Shown: positions 12,280-24,616, numbered from the stretch's first letter. The stretch: 60,582 bases of DNA from Yersinia aldovae ATCC 35236 (GCF_000173735.1 NZ_ACCB01000027.1:1-60582), one strand, 5' to 3'. Numbers and translations are program-made. Notes: generated by a model not told the origin, from the letters alone.

Positions 12280-13746
12280 ATGCTCAGCCTGGCCACACTG
12301 GATCTGCTGTTATCAATAAGTGAGGGCGAACTTATTGAAGAAATGGTGATTTGGCTGCTGGCATCACCCCAGTTAGCCTTATTTTTTGAAAAATTCCCGC
12401 GTATTAAACGGGCGTTGATGAAGGATATTCCAGCCTGGAAGCAGAACTTACAACAACGTATCCATGAGGCGAAAGTCCCACCGGGCCTGGCAAATGAATT
12501 TTTCTTATATCAACAGCGTCAGTTGGAAGATAGCCCACAGTTTTATGCCCATTTGCCCGATATCGTGGCGCAGTTACAGGCATTGCATTCCCCCTTTGCT
12601 ACACAAGCCAAAACATTGCTGCAAACCGCTGATTTAGCCAAAAACCCCCAAACCGGTGAGAGTTTGCAAACGCTCTTTTTACAGCGCTGGCGCGTTAGCC
12701 TGACCTTACAAACCATCACTATCCATCATCAGTTACTTGAGCAAGAACGCGAACAACTTTTAGCTGAATTACAACAACGTTTGGCACTCAGTGGCGCGTT
12801 AGAACCGATACTGGCAACCAACGATGGCGCGGCAGGGCGCTTGTGGGATATGAGTCAGGGGCATTTGCAGCGTGGCGATTATCAATTGTTACTGCAATAC
12901 GGTGACTTCCTGCAACACCAACCCGAATTACAGCAATTGGCCGAACAACTCGGCCGCAGCCGTTCAGCCAAAGCGCAGCCCACGCCAGATGCTCGCTACG
13001 AGCCTTACACCGTGATGGTGCGTCAGCCCGATACGGTGCCAGAAGAAGTCAGTGGTATTCATCAGAGCAATGATATTTTGCGGCTATTACCGACCGAACT
13101 GGTGATGCTGGGGATGAGTGAACTGGAATTTGAGTTTTATCGTCGCTTACTGGAGCGGCGCTTGCTCACCTACCGTTTACAGGGAGATAACTGGCAGGAA
13201 AAAACCTTACAGCGGCCCGTTAGCCTTAAGAGTCATGATGAACAACCTCGTGGCCCTTTTATTGTTTGTGTTGATACTTCCGGCTCGATGGGTGGCTTTA
13301 ATGAGCAGTGTGCCAAAGCATTTTGTCTGGCTCTGCTGCGAATCGCTCTGGCGGATAACCGCCGCTGTTACATCATGCTATTTGCTACCGAAATAATCCA
13401 TTATGAGCTATCAGCAGCCAGTGGCATTGAACAAGCAATTCGCTTTCTTAGTCAGCACTTTCACGGCGGAACCGATCTGGCCGCATGTTTAGCCAGCACA
13501 TTAAGTAAAATGGAAGACAGGGAGTGGTATGACGCCGATGCAGTGATCATTTCTGACTTTATCGCCCAGCGCTTACCGGATGAATTAGTGCGCAAGATTA
13601 AAATTCAACAACAGGCCCACCAGCACCGTTTTCATGCCGTCGCCATGTCAGCTTATGGCAAGCCCGGTATCATGCGTATTTTCGATCATATCTGGCGCTT
13701 TGATACCGGTTTAAAAAGCCGCTTAATGCGCCGCTGGAAACGCTAA
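12280..13746 (+). CDS. viaA: VWA-domain protein ViaA, partner of RavA
   Basis: A 488-residue protein with a helical N-terminal domain and a C-terminal von Willebrand A domain. The MIDAS motif DTSGSMGG begins at Asp332, and the second metal-site element GGTD is near residue 395. The MoxR-VWA gene pair is classical, and ViaA stimulates the RavA ATPase in E. coli. It follows ravA at 3 bp and converges on a DUF1345 gene only 10 bp away, with no visible terminator in that gap. Confidence 0.95.
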   Translation: MLSLATLDLLLSISEGELIEEMVIWLLASPQLALFFEKFPRIKRALMKDIPAWKQNLQQRIHEAKVPPGLANEFFLYQQRQLEDSPQFYAHLPDIVAQLQALHSPFATQAKTLLQTADLAKNPQTGESLQTLFLQRWRVSLTLQTITIHHQLLEQEREQLLAELQQRLALSGALEPILATNDGAAGRLWDMSQGHLQRGDYQLLLQYGDFLQHQPELQQLAEQLGRSRSAKAQPTPDARYEPYTVMVRQPDTVPEEVSGIHQSNDILRLLPTELVMLGMSELEFEFYRRLLERRLLTYRLQGDNWQEKTLQRPVSLKSHDEQPRGPFIVCVDTSGSMGGFNEQCAKAFCLALLRIALADNRRCYIMLFATEIIHYELSAASGIEQAIRFLSQHFHGGTDLAACLASTLSKMEDREWYDADAVIISDFIAQRLPDELVRKIKIQQQAHQHRFHAVAMSAYGKPGIMRIFDHIWRFDTGLKSRLMRRWKR

Positions 13747-13756
13747 TTTAGCATTT

Positions 13757-14428
13757 CTAGTTAAGTAACCCTGCACCAACGTTAATCGACAAACCCAATA
13801 TCGTCATATTAAAGATAAATGATAAAACTGACTGTAAGAGCACCACTCGGCGGATATCAGACGTTCCAGTCGAGACATCCGCAGTTTGAGAAGCCACACC
13901 GATAGTAAATGAGAAATAAAGGAAATCCCAATAGGAAGGCGTGGTTATCTCTTTGGGGAAAAGTAACGGTAAAACCGTTTCTGATTTATCTCGTGGCAGA
14001 TAAAATAGATGGGCGTAATGCATGGTAAAAGCGGTAGGTAACAGTAACCATGATACCAACAACGTCATCCCGGTCAGAACCAAATGGAACGCCTTGGCTG
14101 AGTCAGAGAGCTGATTTGCGGTACTCAATTCAAATAAAATCACCAAAATACTGGCCAGACAGGACATGCTGACAATACTGAGCACCATACTGGCACTTTC
14201 ATCCTGCACCCGGGCTATCTTTCTGATTCTCGTCGGATCGGTACGTAATAGCTGCAACCATAAAAATAACAAATAAAGCCACGCGGATACATTCCAACTC
14301 ACCATCAGGCGCAATAATACGGTGAAATGTGACGGTAATAGGAAGTAGGTGATGACGCCAGCGCTAACAGAGAGCAGCAGCCTTGGGCGGGTATGTAAAT
14401 AGTGTCTAACGGGATGAAATAGAAGCAT
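13757..14428 (-). CDS. DUF1345 integral membrane protein
   Basis: A 223-residue protein with six or seven hydrophobic stretches. The C-terminal block LYFSFTIGVASQTADVS, ending in a last helix with SFIFNMTILGLSIN, is characteristic of DUF1345. The biochemical function is unknown. It is not part of the E. coli ravA-asnA junction as I remember it, so it looks like a Yersinia-lineage insertion at this otherwise syntenic point. Confidence 0.8.
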   Translation of the reverse strand: MLLFHPVRHYLHTRPRLLLSVSAGVITYFLLPSHFTVLLRLMVSWNVSAWLYLLFLWLQLLRTDPTRIRKIARVQDESASMVLSIVSMSCLASILVILFELSTANQLSDSAKAFHLVLTGMTLLVSWLLLPTAFTMHYAHLFYLPRDKSETVLPLLFPKEITTPSYWDFLYFSFTIGVASQTADVSTGTSDIRRVVLLQSVLSFIFNMTILGLSINVGAGLLN

Positions 14429-14479
14429 AACATCAGCAACCTTGCATATAGTTATTTATATATGACTACAGCATAGATT

Positions 14480-14516
14480 AAAAACCCGCGATGGCTGTTG
14501 CAACCACCACGGGTTG
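14480..14516 (-). terminator. Intrinsic terminator of asnA
   Basis: Read on the minus strand, a hairpin with arms AACCCG and CGGGTT and an additional TGG/CCA pairing is followed by TTTTTAATC. It lies directly after the asnA stop codon. Confidence 0.75.
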
Positions 14517-14521
14517 GATAA

Positions 14522-15514
14522 TTAAAGCAAACCGTCAACCTTCTCGCTAATTTCTGGCCCCCACACACCACATTGCACCTGGCCAATATGCTGTTGTTGC
14601 AGCAATAACATCACTAAACGAGACTGACCAATGCCGCCACCGATCGTCTGTGGCATTTCGCCACGCAGCAGTGATTGGTGCCACTCAAGTTTCAGTCGAT
14701 CTTCATCGCAGGTCAGTGCTAACTGGCGTTTAAGTGCATCCGCGTCAACTCGGATGCCCATAGAGGAGATCTCGAAAGCATCTTCCAGCACGGGGTTCCA
14801 GACAATAATATCGCCGTTCAAGCCAGCAAAACCTTCCGCACTCGGCGAGGTCCAGTCATCGTAATCCGGCGCACGAACGTCATGAGATTGACCGTCAGCC
14901 AATTTACCGCCAATACCTATCAGGAAAACGGCCCCGAACTCTTTAGCAATGGCACGTTCACGGCCTTTAGCATCCAAATCAGGGAACTTGGCACGCAAGC
15001 TTTCACTGTGGATAAAATGAATCTGTTCTGGCAGGAACGGTTTCACGCCAAATTCAGCACTGATCGCGGTTTCAGTGGCTTTAATCGCTGAATAGATCTT
15101 GCTCACAGTAGATTTTAGGTAAGCCAGGTTACGCTCGCCATCGCCCATAACGCGTTCCCAATCCCACTGATCAACATATACAGAATGAATAGGCGTCAGA
15201 CGATCTTCATCCGGACGCAATGCTTTCATATGGGTGTAAATCCCCTGGTCAGCACCAAAATCAAAGCGACCCAAGGTTTTGCGTTTCCATTTAGCCAATG
15301 AATGAACAACTTCAAAAGTCGCATCAGGCAAAGTTTTAACTTTTACTTGTACCGCTTTCTCTGAACCAGACAGGTTATCTTGAGTGCCATCACCCACGCG
15401 GCTCAGGATTGGAGCCTGTACTTCAATCAGACCCAGTTGCTGCTCTAACTGGCGAGAAAAGAAAGATTTTACGAAGCTGATTTGTTGCTGTTTTTGGATA
15501 AATTGTTTTTTCAT
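14522..15514 (-). CDS. asnA: Aspartate-ammonia ligase (asparagine synthetase A)
   Basis: Makes asparagine from aspartate, ammonia and ATP, with AMP and PPi released. The 330 residues equal the E. coli enzyme. It belongs to the class II aminoacyl-tRNA synthetase fold: motif 2-like segments and the C-terminal [14 protein letters not shown] motif 3 are visible. It is divergent from asnC across 183 bp, the standard arrangement in which AsnC activates asnA when asparagine is scarce. Confidence 0.97.
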   Translation of the reverse strand: MKKQFIQKQQQISFVKSFFSRQLEQQLGLIEVQAPILSRVGDGTQDNLSGSEKAVQVKVKTLPDATFEVVHSLAKWKRKTLGRFDFGADQGIYTHMKALRPDEDRLTPIHSVYVDQWDWERVMGDGERNLAYLKSTVSKIYSAIKATETAISAEFGVKPFLPEQIHFIHSESLRAKFPDLDAKGRERAIAKEFGAVFLIGIGGKLADGQSHDVRAPDYDDWTSPSAEGFAGLNGDIIVWNPVLEDAFEISSMGIRVDADALKRQLALTCDEDRLKLEWHQSLLRGEMPQTIGGGIGQSRLVMLLLQQQHIGQVQCGVWGPEISEKVDGLL

Positions 15515-15697
15515 TGCCGTGTTCTCGATTCGTTATTGTTTATTATGCTAATTGAGTGATGCCGTTTGGCTTGACATCGATTAAGCAACAAAATGGTAGT
15601 TAAATTCAATATCCAATAAACAATATTGCCATTTCACTTTTAATCATTCATTTTTATATCACTATAATTAAATAATCGGCAAAAAAAGAGAGATAAT

Positions 15698-16159
15698 ATG
15701 AGTGAAATTTATCAGATCGATAATCTCGATCGCAGCATCCTGAACGCATTAATGGAAAATGCACGCACACCTTACGCAGAATTGGCCAAAAAATTGGGTG
15801 TTAGCCCAGGAACTATTCATGTTCGGGTAGAGAAAATGCGTCAGGCAGGGATAATCACAGCAGCCTGTGTTCATGTTAACCCAAAACTGCTGGGCTATGA
15901 TGTGTGCTGCTTTATCGGCATTATTCTGAAAAGTGCTAAAGATTACCCTTCAGCCCTCAAAAAGTTGGAGAGTTTAGAAGAAGTTGTTGAAGCCTATTAC
16001 ACCACCGGCCATTACAGCATTTTTATCAAAGTGATGTGTAAATCAATAGATGCGCTGCAACAGGTACTTATCAACAAGATCCAAACGATTGATGAGATCC
16101 AGTCGACAGAGACGCTAATCTCCTTGCAGAACCCCATAATGCGTACCATCGTGCCTTAA
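15698..16159 (+). CDS. asnC: Asparagine-responsive regulator AsnC (Lrp family)
   Basis: A 153-residue Lrp/AsnC-type transcription factor. An N-terminal helix-turn-helix (residues about 20-45, YAELAKKLGVSPGTIHVRVE) is joined to an RAM/ligand domain that senses asparagine. It activates the divergent asnA gene and regulates itself; in E. coli its transcript runs toward mioC and oriC. A strong AGAGAGAT purine tract precedes the ATG. Confidence 0.96.
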   Translation: MSEIYQIDNLDRSILNALMENARTPYAELAKKLGVSPGTIHVRVEKMRQAGIITAACVHVNPKLLGYDVCCFIGIILKSAKDYPSALKKLESLEEVVEAYYTTGHYSIFIKVMCKSIDALQQVLINKIQTIDEIQSTETLISLQNPIMRTIVP

Positions 16160-16181
16160 ACCTTAAATAACTATACCCACA

Positions 16182-16190
16182 TTATCCACA
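16182..16190 (+). promoter_or_regulatory. Consensus DnaA box in the mioC promoter region
   Basis: TTATCCACA, a perfect 9-mer, lies 60 bp before the mioC start codon. In E. coli DnaA binding here represses mioC transcription, which otherwise runs into oriC. Confidence 0.85.
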
Positions 16191-16250
16191 GGTAGATCCC
16201 AGCTGATTCACAGCGTACAATACCGGTTCTTTACATCGGTTGGGTTCCTT

Positions 16251-16691
16251 ATGGCTGACATTACCTTGATCAGTGGCAGTACACTTGGCAGCGCTGAATA
16301 TGTTGCTGAGCATTTGGCTGAGAAATTAGAAGAAGCAGGTTTTTCAACAGAAACGCTGCATGGCCCGGAATTAAACGAGCTTGCTTTGAATGGTTTGTGG
16401 CTAGTTGTCACGTCTACACATGGTGCAGGTGACCTTCCGGACAACCTTCAGCCTTTATTAGAACAAATCGAGCAACAGAAGCCGGATCTTTCTCAAGTAC
16501 GCTTCGGAGCCGTCGGTTTAGGCAGTTCAGAATATGACACTTTCTGCGGTGCAGTCAGACAACTGGATCAACAATTGATCGCACAAGGTGCCAGCCGTTT
16601 GGGTGAAATTTTAGAAATAGACGTCATCCAACATGAGATTCCCGAGGATCCAGCAGAGGTTTGGGTTAAAAATTGGATTAATTTACTCTAA
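16251..16691 (+). CDS. mioC: Flavodoxin-like protein MioC
   Basis: A 146-residue FMN-binding protein of the short-chain flavodoxin family. The phosphate loop SGSTLGSAEYVAE near residues 8-20 and the STHGAGDLPDN loop near 57-67 are the FMN contacts. E. coli MioC is required in vitro for biotin synthase activity. The gene sits beside oriC and reads toward it. Its promoter carries a perfect DnaA box. Confidence 0.95.
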   Translation: MADITLISGSTLGSAEYVAEHLAEKLEEAGFSTETLHGPELNELALNGLWLVVTSTHGAGDLPDNLQPLLEQIEQQKPDLSQVRFGAVGLGSSEYDTFCGAVRQLDQQLIAQGASRLGEILEIDVIQHEIPEDPAEVWVKNWINLL

Positions 16692-16699
16692 TTTGCTTA

Positions 16700-16985
16700 A
16701 AGATCACGCAAACGAATGTGGATAAGTATGCTTAAAAGCAGGGTAAAACCGGTACATATCCACATAACAACCTTAGGGCCACCAAGTGCCTGTGCATAAC
16801 ATGCCATTTAGATCCCAGCTTATACGCAATAGGATCACCGATCATTCACAGCAAACGATCCTCGTTAATTCTATGATCTTTCATGTGAATAATCACTTAT
16901 CCACAGAGGATCATGATCCTAATAAGAGATCTAATAAAGAGATCTTTAAATAAAAAGATCTTCTTTTAATTAAGGGCGATCCTAA
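16700..16985. other. oriC: Chromosomal replication origin oriC
   Basis: The mioC-mnmG gap contains the enterobacterial origin, in the orientation with the unwinding element next to mnmG. DnaA boxes: R4 TGTGGATAA 16717-16725; R3-like ATATCCACA 16756-16764; R2-like TGTGCATAA 16791-16799; R1 TTATCCACA 16897-16905. There are 12 GATC sites between 16702 and 16981 (about one expected by chance), as needed for Dam/SeqA sequestration. The segment containing AGGATCACCGATCATTCACA corresponds to the R5M/IHF part of E. coli oriC. I did not assign IHF or FIS sites precisely. Confidence 0.97.
16919..16960 (-). other. DNA unwinding element: three AT-rich 13-mers of oriC
   Basis: Read on the minus strand the three repeats are GATCTTTTTATTT (16948-16960, L), GATCTCTTTATTA (16932-16944, M) and GATCTCTTATTAG (16919-16931, R). 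All begin with GATCT and fit the 13-mer family opened by DnaA-ATP. R 13-mer and DnaA box R1 are 13 bp apart. Confidence 0.93.
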
Positions 16986-17071
16986 GGCGCTTGGTCGAAA
17001 GTCTAAACTTGAGTAGAATCCCCCACCTCAGGGCAAACACAGAAATTCGCATAACGGCGAGGTGCAGTACC

Positions 17072-18961
17072 ATGTTTTATCCAGATCAATTTGACGTCAT
17101 CATCATCGGTGGTGGCCATGCCGGCACCGAAGCTGCAATGGCAGCGGCACGCATGGGACGTCAGACCTTATTGCTGACGCACAATATCGATACACTGGGG
17201 CAAATGTCGTGCAACCCAGCGATTGGCGGTATCGGTAAGGGGCATTTGGTAAAAGAGATCGATGCTCTGGGTGGCCTGATGGCAATGGCAACGGATCAAG
17301 CCGGTATTCAGTTTAGGATACTAAACTCCAGTAAAGGGCCAGCGGTAAGAGCGACCCGTGCTCAAGCAGACCGCGTCTTGTATCGCCAAGCGGTACGTAC
17401 TGCATTAGAAAACCAGCCTAACCTGATGATTTTCCAGCAGCCGGTTGAAGATCTGATTGTTGAAAACGATCGCGTGGTCGGTGCAGTTACCCAAATGGGC
17501 CTGAAATTCCGCGCTAAAGCGGTAGTCTTAACCGTCGGTACTTTCCTGGACGGAAAGATTCATATCGGCCTTGAAAACTACAGTGGTGGCCGTGCCGGTG
17601 ATCCGCCATCCATCTCATTGTCACAACGCCTGCGTGAATTACCATTGCGGGTAAATCGCCTTAAAACCGGTACTCCCCCGCGCATTGATGCACGCACCAT
17701 TGATTTTAGCCAATTGGCTCCACAGCTAGGTGATACCCCAATCCCGGTATTTTCATTCCTGGGTAATGCCAGCCAGCATCCTGAGCAAATGGCGTGTCAC
17801 ATCACCTACACCAATGAAAAAACCCATGAAGTGATCCGTAATAATCTGGATCGCAGCCCGATGTATGCCGGGATCATCGAAGGGATCGGGCCACGCTATT
17901 GCCCATCGATCGAAGACAAGGTCATGCGCTTTGCTGATCGTAATTCACACCAGATCTTCCTTGAACCGGAAGGCTTGACCAGTAACGAGATCTATCCAAA
18001 CGGCATATCTACCAGCCTGCCTTTCGATGTACAGATGCAAATTGTCCGTTCAATGAAAGGGCTGGAAAATGCTCGAATTATTCGACCTGGTTATGCTATC
18101 GAGTATGATTTCTTCGATCCGCGTGATTTAAAACCCACCCTGGAAAGCAAATATATCCAGGGCTTGTTCTTTGCCGGACAAATCAATGGTACGACGGGCT
18201 ATGAAGAAGCGGCGGCTCAAGGGCTGCTTGCAGGCCTCAATGCGGGCCGCTTTGCCAACGATGAAGACGGATGGTCACCTCGTCGTGATGAAGCCTACCT
18301 TGGCGTGCTGGTGGACGATTTAAGCACCCTTGGTACCAAAGAACCGTACCGCATGTTTACCTCACGGGCGGAATATCGCCTGATGTTGCGTGAAGATAAC
18401 GCAGATCTGCGCTTGACTGAAATGGGGCGGAAATTAGGGTTGGTCAATGATGCTCGCTGGGCACACTTCAGTCAGAAAATTGAAAAAATTGAAAAAGAAC
18501 GCCAGCGCCTGCGTGATATCTGGGTACACCCATATTCTGATAACGTTTCTGAAATCAATGCGTTACTTAAAGCACCATTGTCAAAAGAGGCCAATGGGGA
18601 AGAATTGCTACGTCGGCCAGAAATTGATTACCGATTGTTGACCACTCTGCCTTCTTTCGGCCCGGCATTGACTGATCCACAAGCGGCGGACCAGGTTGAA
18701 ATTCAGGTTAAATATGAAGGGTATATCACCCGTCAGCAGGAAGAGATCGAAAAGCAATTACGCAATGAAAACACCGTATTGCCACTAGACCTTGATTATC
18801 GCCAAGTGTCTGGTTTATCGAACGAAGTGATCGCTAAACTGAATGATCATAAACCTAACTCAATTGGTCAGGCCTCGCGCATTTCTGGCATCACGCCAGC
18901 GGCTATTTCTATCTTGCTAGTCTGGTTGAAAAAACAAGGCTTATTGCGTCGCAGTGCATAA
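17072..18961 (+). CDS. mnmG: tRNA U34 carboxymethylaminomethyl synthase subunit MnmG (GidA)
   Basis: FAD-dependent subunit that, with MnmE, installs the 5-carboxymethylaminomethyl group on wobble uridine. I place the start at ATG 17072 ([18 protein letters not shown]), giving 629 residues as in E. coli. An upstream in-frame TTG at 16991 would run back to the oriC edge and has no support. The Rossmann FAD motif [17 protein letters not shown] and the GidA signatures [11 protein letters not shown] and [13 protein letters not shown] are intact. It begins about 85 bp from the origin, and its transcription affects initiation in E. coli. Partner mnmE is at 48.8 kb in this window. Confidence 0.97.
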   Translation: MFYPDQFDVIIIGGGHAGTEAAMAAARMGRQTLLLTHNIDTLGQMSCNPAIGGIGKGHLVKEIDALGGLMAMATDQAGIQFRILNSSKGPAVRATRAQADRVLYRQAVRTALENQPNLMIFQQPVEDLIVENDRVVGAVTQMGLKFRAKAVVLTVGTFLDGKIHIGLENYSGGRAGDPPSISLSQRLRELPLRVNRLKTGTPPRIDARTIDFSQLAPQLGDTPIPVFSFLGNASQHPEQMACHITYTNEKTHEVIRNNLDRSPMYAGIIEGIGPRYCPSIEDKVMRFADRNSHQIFLEPEGLTSNEIYPNGISTSLPFDVQMQIVRSMKGLENARIIRPGYAIEYDFFDPRDLKPTLESKYIQGLFFAGQINGTTGYEEAAAQGLLAGLNAGRFANDEDGWSPRRDEAYLGVLVDDLSTLGTKEPYRMFTSRAEYRLMLREDNADLRLTEMGRKLGLVNDARWAHFSQKIEKIEKERQRLRDIWVHPYSDNVSEINALLKAPLSKEANGEELLRRPEIDYRLLTTLPSFGPALTDPQAADQVEIQVKYEGYITRQQEEIEKQLRNENTVLPLDLDYRQVSGLSNEVIAKLNDHKPNSIGQASRISGITPAAISILLVWLKKQGLLRRSA

Positions 18962-19142
18962 TTTCTACATCGTACAACTCTAAAAGTGTTTGCCTGTGTT
19001 GTGCTTTTTAGCCGCCAGGCAGATGCGATTTAACCGCCAAACCCGCAGCCAGGTCTTCAAAGCGCTGTTAAGCTCGATTATCATTCTGCGTATTAACCCA
19101 TTTATAGGCTGACCAGGCATCTTCTGGTTACAGGATAATGTT

Positions 19143-19763
19143 GTGCTAAAAAAATTAAACTCACTGCTTACCGCAGCAGGTATTGCGCTTCCCGATCAAC
19201 AAAAATACCAGTTGGTAGGTTATGTGGAGTTGCTGCATAAGTGGAACAAAGCGTATAACTTGACCTCCGTTCGCGATCCAATGCAAATGCTGGTGCGGCA
19301 TATTTTGGATAGCATTGTGGTTAACCCACATCTGCAAGGTAATCGGTTTATTGATGTTGGAACCGGCCCTGGCCTGCCTGGTATCCCTCTGGCAATTGTG
19401 CGGCCTGATGCGCATTTTACCTTGCTGGATAGCTTGGGTAAGCGCGTTCGTTTTCTGCGTCAGGTGCAACATGAATTAGGGTTAACCAATATTGACCCTG
19501 TACAGAGCAGAGTTGAGGACTTTGTCGCAGAACCCCCTTTTGATGGCGTAATAAGCCGTGCATTTGCCTCCTTACAAGATATGCTGTCCTGGTGCCATCA
19601 CTTGCCAGCGAAGCCTGAAGGGTGCTTTTATGCGCTTAAAGGGGTTAGGCCAGATGATGAGTTAGCCACACTGCCAGCAGGTATTACGCTTAAAGCAGTT
19701 ATCCGGTTGCAGATACCTGAGTTGGAAGGTGAGCGTCACTTGGTCATTCTTAAGCTAAACTAA
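19143..19763 (+). CDS. rsmG: 16S rRNA m7G527 methyltransferase RsmG (GidB)
   Basis: Methylates N7 of G527 in the 530 loop of 16S rRNA using S-adenosylmethionine; loss of the family enzyme gives low-level streptomycin resistance. The 206 residues contain the SAM site [14 protein letters not shown] near residues 72-85. It begins with GTG at 19143, which gives the MLKKLNSLL start of homologues. It is the second gene after mnmG, separated by 181 bp without a clear terminator. Confidence 0.95.
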   Translation: MLKKLNSLLTAAGIALPDQQKYQLVGYVELLHKWNKAYNLTSVRDPMQMLVRHILDSIVVNPHLQGNRFIDVGTGPGLPGIPLAIVRPDAHFTLLDSLGKRVRFLRQVQHELGLTNIDPVQSRVEDFVAEPPFDGVISRAFASLQDMLSWCHHLPAKPEGCFYALKGVRPDDELATLPAGITLKAVIRLQIPELEGERHLVILKLN

Positions 19764-20430
19764 CTTTGTTTTTTATCAAAAAAAAGCAATAAATTATCTG
19801 CAACTGTAAGCTATTTTATCAGTTTAATTATTTTTAGTTATGGTTGCTTTTTATTCGCTAACTCTTAGTATGACCTAAATTATTTTACTTATTTCTTACA
19901 TAATCAACTGCAAGAAATGACAAAACGGTATCGGAAACCACAAAATAGTCACTATGGTAATTATTTTTTAGCCAATGCCGCCTTTTTTATGTGTCTGAAT
20001 TGTTGCCGAGTTATTATCTGAAATGTCAACGGTTAGTTTTTATTAAGTAGATAAGTTGCGTAATAATAGTTTTATTTTAACATTATGATTTATAAAAGCT
20101 TTTGATCGCTCTTTTCGTTAAAGACAAAGCTTGGGGTTATGGGCTATAAATTAGTCTGTTTTAAGTTTTGTGATCAATTTCACGCTTTATTGATAATAAT
20201 TGGAATCGTCAGACAATTAGATTTGGGCTTTATTCCGAGAGTAATCTTGTGAAAAGAGGTCGAAAAGTAAAAAAATTGAATAATTGTTCACCTTTTCGTT
20301 ACTTATCGATTGAATTCGTTTGAGTGGCCCGTATAATTTGCTCGTTTTTTGCTGCTTGACTCTATGGGGTAAAAAGCAGTTTTATACCTCACTCAACATG
20401 CCCTAGTGTGGTTCGGAGAGAACAAACGTC
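19764..20430 (+). promoter_or_regulatory. Long AT-rich leader and promoter region of the atp operon
   Basis: This 667-bp gap has no credible gene. Near its end TTGAAT (20310-20315) and TATAAT (20332-20337) are spaced 16 bp apart and form a good sigma70 promoter about 95 bp before atpI. The rest is very AT-rich, with several A/T runs and no GC-rich hairpin, so I see no rho-independent terminator for rsmG. Confidence 0.6.
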
Positions 20431-20814
20431 ATGCCTGTATCCCTTTACAGTGGGAAAATTGCACGAAAGTCGCTGTTTTTGCAGTTAATGACGTTTGTTG
20501 TTCTCAGCGCCGCTTTTGGCTTTAAGAGCCTTGAATGGAGTGTTTCTGCTTTGGCAGGAGGATTGGCAGCCTGGTTGCCCAGTGCCATATTTATGTTGTT
20601 TGCTTGCCGCCATCAGGCAAAAACAGCAGCTCCAGGTCGTGTTGCGTGGTCGTTTGCCATTGGCGAAGGGTTAAAAGTTATCGTAACGATAATTTTACTG
20701 ATTGTGGCTCTGGGGCTGTTTAAAGCCGCTTTTGCACCACTCGGTTTAACCTATTTAGCGGTGCTGATTGTGCAGATATTGGCACCGGCCATACTTAGCG
20801 GCTACCGTACTTAA
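20431..20814 (+). CDS. atpI: ATP synthase accessory protein AtpI
   Basis: A 127-residue hydrophobic protein with four predicted membrane helices and the HQAKTAAPGRVAWSFAIGE central loop shared with E. coli AtpI. It is the first cistron of the atp operon; in bacteria it assists c-ring assembly and is not part of the finished enzyme. A GGAGAG ribosome site precedes the ATG by 11 bp. Confidence 0.93.
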   Translation: MPVSLYSGKIARKSLFLQLMTFVVLSAAFGFKSLEWSVSALAGGLAAWLPSAIFMLFACRHQAKTAAPGRVAWSFAIGEGLKVIVTIILLIVALGLFKAAFAPLGLTYLAVLIVQILAPAILSGYRT

Positions 20815-20830
20815 CAGTTATCGTATTTAA

Positions 20831-21694
<864 letters not shown>

Positions 21695-21729
21695 TTTTCT
21701 TATAACATTACTACGTTTAACTGAAATAA

Positions 21730-21981
<252 letters not shown>

Positions 21982-22041
21982 GTAGAGTTTTCTCTACTGT
22001 GAACTACACCAAACTATTAACTTTTAAAGAGGCATTGTGCT

Positions 22042-22512
22042 GTGAATCTTAACGCAACAATCCTCGGCCAGGCCATCGCGTTTGTCCTGTTTGTCCTGTT
22101 TTGTATGAAGTATATATGGCCGCCGATTATGGCTGCCATCGAGAAGCGTCAAAAAGAAATTGCTGACGGTCTCTCTTCTGCAGAGCGTGCCAAAAAAGAT
22201 TTGGACTTAGCGCAAGCCAATGCGACCGACCAACTGAAGAAAGCCAAAGCAGAAGCCCAGGTGATCATTGAGCAGGCAAGTAAACGCAAAGCTCAGATCC
22301 TTGATGAAGCTAAAGCAGAAGCTGAACAGGAACGTAACAAAATCGTGGCGCAAGCGCAGGCAGAGATCGACGCCGAACGTAAGCGTGCTCGTGAAGAGTT
22401 GCGTAAGCAAGTCGCGATGTTGGCTATAGCTGGCGCCGAGAAGATCATCGAACGTTCCGTGGATGAAGCTGCTAACAGCGACATCGTTGATAAACTGGTC
22501 GCTGAACTGTAA
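22042..22512 (+). CDS. atpF: ATP synthase Fo subunit b
   Basis: Peripheral stalk subunit: one N-terminal membrane anchor (residues about 5-25) followed by a long charged coiled coil to residue 156 that ends at subunit delta. It starts with GTG at 22042 ([10 protein letters not shown]), as in E. coli. Ala/Lys/Glu-rich heptads are obvious across residues 35-130. Confidence 0.97.
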   Translation: MNLNATILGQAIAFVLFVLFCMKYIWPPIMAAIEKRQKEIADGLSSAERAKKDLDLAQANATDQLKKAKAEAQVIIEQASKRKAQILDEAKAEAEQERNKIVAQAQAEIDAERKRAREELRKQVAMLAIAGAEKIIERSVDEAANSDIVDKLVAEL

Positions 22513-22526
22513 GGAGGGAGGGGCTG

Positions 22527-23060
22527 ATGTCTGAATTTGTCACTGTAGCTCGCCCCTACGCCAAAGCAGCTTTTGACTTTGCTGTTGAGCACCAGGCGGT
22601 TGATCGTTGGCAAGATATGCTGGCGTTTACTGCCCAAGTGACGCGCAATGAACAGATCGCTGAATTGCTTTCCGGTGCTGTAGCACCAGAAACAATGTCT
22701 AAGACGTTTATTGCCGTCTGTGGTGATCAACTCGATGAATCCGCACAGAACTTCATTCGAGTTATGGCGGAGAATAGCCGTTTACTGGTTCTTCCTGAGG
22801 TACTACAGCAGTTTATTCAACTGCGTGCCTCACTGGAGTCGACCGTCGACGTTGAGGTGAGCTCTGCGAGCCCACTGAATGACGGACAGCTGGCTAAAAT
22901 TGCCGCTGCGATGGAAAAACGGCTATCACGCAAAGTTAAGCTGAATTGCAAAATCGATAAGTCCGTAATGGCCGGCGTAGTAATACGTGCAGGCGATATG
23001 GTGATAGATGGCAGCGTTCGCGGTCGTCTAGAACGCCTGGCGGACGTCTTGCAGTCTTAA
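22527..23060 (+). CDS. atpH: ATP synthase F1 subunit delta
   Basis: A 177-residue soluble protein linking the b-dimer stalk to the top of the alpha3beta3 hexamer. It begins [19 protein letters not shown]; the helical N-domain binds alpha, and the C-terminal [18 protein letters not shown] motif is the OSCP/delta signature. It lies 14 bp after atpF, with the AAGGAGGGAGG ribosome site in the gap. Confidence 0.97.
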   Translation: MSEFVTVARPYAKAAFDFAVEHQAVDRWQDMLAFTAQVTRNEQIAELLSGAVAPETMSKTFIAVCGDQLDESAQNFIRVMAENSRLLVLPEVLQQFIQLRASLESTVDVEVSSASPLNDGQLAKIAAAMEKRLSRKVKLNCKIDKSVMAGVVIRAGDMVIDGSVRGRLERLADVLQS

Positions 23061-23074
23061 GGGGACTGGAGCAT

Positions 23075-24616
23075 ATGCAACTGAATTCCACCGAAATCAG
23101 CGAACTGATCAAGCAGCGCATTGCTCAGTTCAATGTGGTGAGCGAAGCTCACAATGAAGGTACTATTGTTTCCGTCAGTGACGGGATCATTCGTGTACAC
23201 GGCTTAGCCGATGTTATGCAGGGCGAGATGATCGCACTGCCAGGCAACCGTTACGCAATCGCACTGAACCTGGAGCGCGACTCCGTAGGTGCTGTCGTTA
23301 TGGGTCCGTACGCCGATCTTGCCGAAGGCATGAAGGTTAAATGTACTGGCCGTATCCTGGAAGTTCCTGTCGGTCGTGGCCTGTTAGGTCGCGTCGTCAA
23401 TACTCTGGGTGAACCTATTGATGGTAAAGGTCCGGTAGAAAACGACGGCTTCTCAGCGGTTGAAGCTATCGCACCTGGCGTTATCGAACGTCAATCCGTT
23501 GATGAGCCTGTTCAGACGGGCTATAAGTCAGTGGATGCCATGATCCCAATTGGTCGTGGTCAGCGTGAATTGATCATCGGTGACCGTCAGACAGGTAAAA
23601 CTGCTCTGGCGATTGATGCGATCATCAACCAGCGCGATTCCGGCATTAAATGTGTGTATGTTGCTATCGGCCAGAAAGCCTCTACTGTTGCAAACGTAGT
23701 GCGTAAACTGGAAGAGCATGGCGCGTTGGCTAACACCATTGTGGTGGTAGCTACCGCCTCAGAATCTGCTGCATTGCAGTATCTGGCACCTTACTCCGGT
23801 TGTGCTATGGGTGAATATTTCCGCGACCGCGGTGAAGATGCGCTGATTATTTATGATGACCTGTCTAAACAGGCCGTTGCATATCGTCAAATCTCCTTGC
23901 TGCTTCGTCGTCCACCAGGTCGTGAAGCTTATCCTGGCGACGTATTCTACCTCCACTCCCGTTTGCTGGAGCGTGCTGCGCGTGTTAACGCCGACTACGT
24001 TGAAGCCTTTACCAAGGGTGAAGTGAAAGGTAAAACCGGTTCTTTGACCGCATTGCCAATCATTGAAACTCAAGCAGGGGACGTTTCCGCGTTCGTTCCG
24101 ACTAACGTAATTTCGATTACCGATGGTCAGATCTTCCTGGAATCCAGCCTGTTTAACGCCGGTATTCGTCCTGCGGTTAACCCTGGTATCTCCGTATCCC
24201 GTGTGGGTGGTGCAGCGCAAACCAAGATCATGAAAAAACTGTCCGGTGGTATCCGTACCGCTCTGGCACAGTATCGTGAACTTGCTGCGTTCTCCCAGTT
24301 CGCATCCGATTTGGATGATGCAACACGTAAACAGTTGAGCCACGGTCAGAAGGTGACCGAGCTTCTGAAACAGAAACAGTACGCACCGATGTCGGTTGCG
24401 CAGCAGTCTCTGGTTCTGTTCGCAGCTGAACGTGGTTATCTGGGTGATGTCGAGTTGGCGAAGGTAGGTAGCTTTGAAGCTGCGCTGTTAGCGTTTGCTG
24501 ACCGCGAGCACGCCGAGCTTCTGCAACAAATCAACCAAACTGGCGCGTACAACGATGAGATTGAGGGCAAGCTGAAAGGCATCCTTGATACATTTAAGGC
24601 AACCCAGTCCTGGTAA
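23075..24616 (+). CDS. atpA: ATP synthase F1 subunit alpha
   Basis: Non-catalytic nucleotide-binding subunit, 513 residues. Walker A GDRQTGKT spans residues 169-176, and the alpha signature [17 protein letters not shown] and the arginine finger region are intact. The third coupling element with atpD forms the catalytic sites. It starts 14 bp after atpH. Confidence 0.98.
   Translation: MQLNSTEISELIKQRIAQFNVVSEAHNEGTIVSVSDGIIRVHGLADVMQGEMIALPGNRYAIALNLERDSVGAVVMGPYADLAEGMKVKCTGRILEVPVGRGLLGRVVNTLGEPIDGKGPVENDGFSAVEAIAPGVIERQSVDEPVQTGYKSVDAMIPIGRGQRELIIGDRQTGKTALAIDAIINQRDSGIKCVYVAIGQKASTVANVVRKLEEHGALANTIVVVATASESAALQYLAPYSGCAMGEYFRDRGEDALIIYDDLSKQAVAYRQISLLLRRPPGREAYPGDVFYLHSRLLERAARVNADYVEAFTKGEVKGKTGSLTALPIIETQAGDVSAFVPTNVISITDGQIFLESSLFNAGIRPAVNPGISVSRVGGAAQTKIMKKLSGGIRTALAQYRELAAFSQFASDLDDATRKQLSHGQKVTELLKQKQYAPMSVAQQSLVLFAAERGYLGDVELAKVGSFEAALLAFADREHAELLQQINQTGAYNDEIEGKLKGILDTFKATQSW

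Noticed and set aside
16991-17071. N-terminal extension of mnmG from TTG 16991
   Set aside because: It would begin at the oriC edge; the family start is ATG 17072, giving the standard 629 residues.
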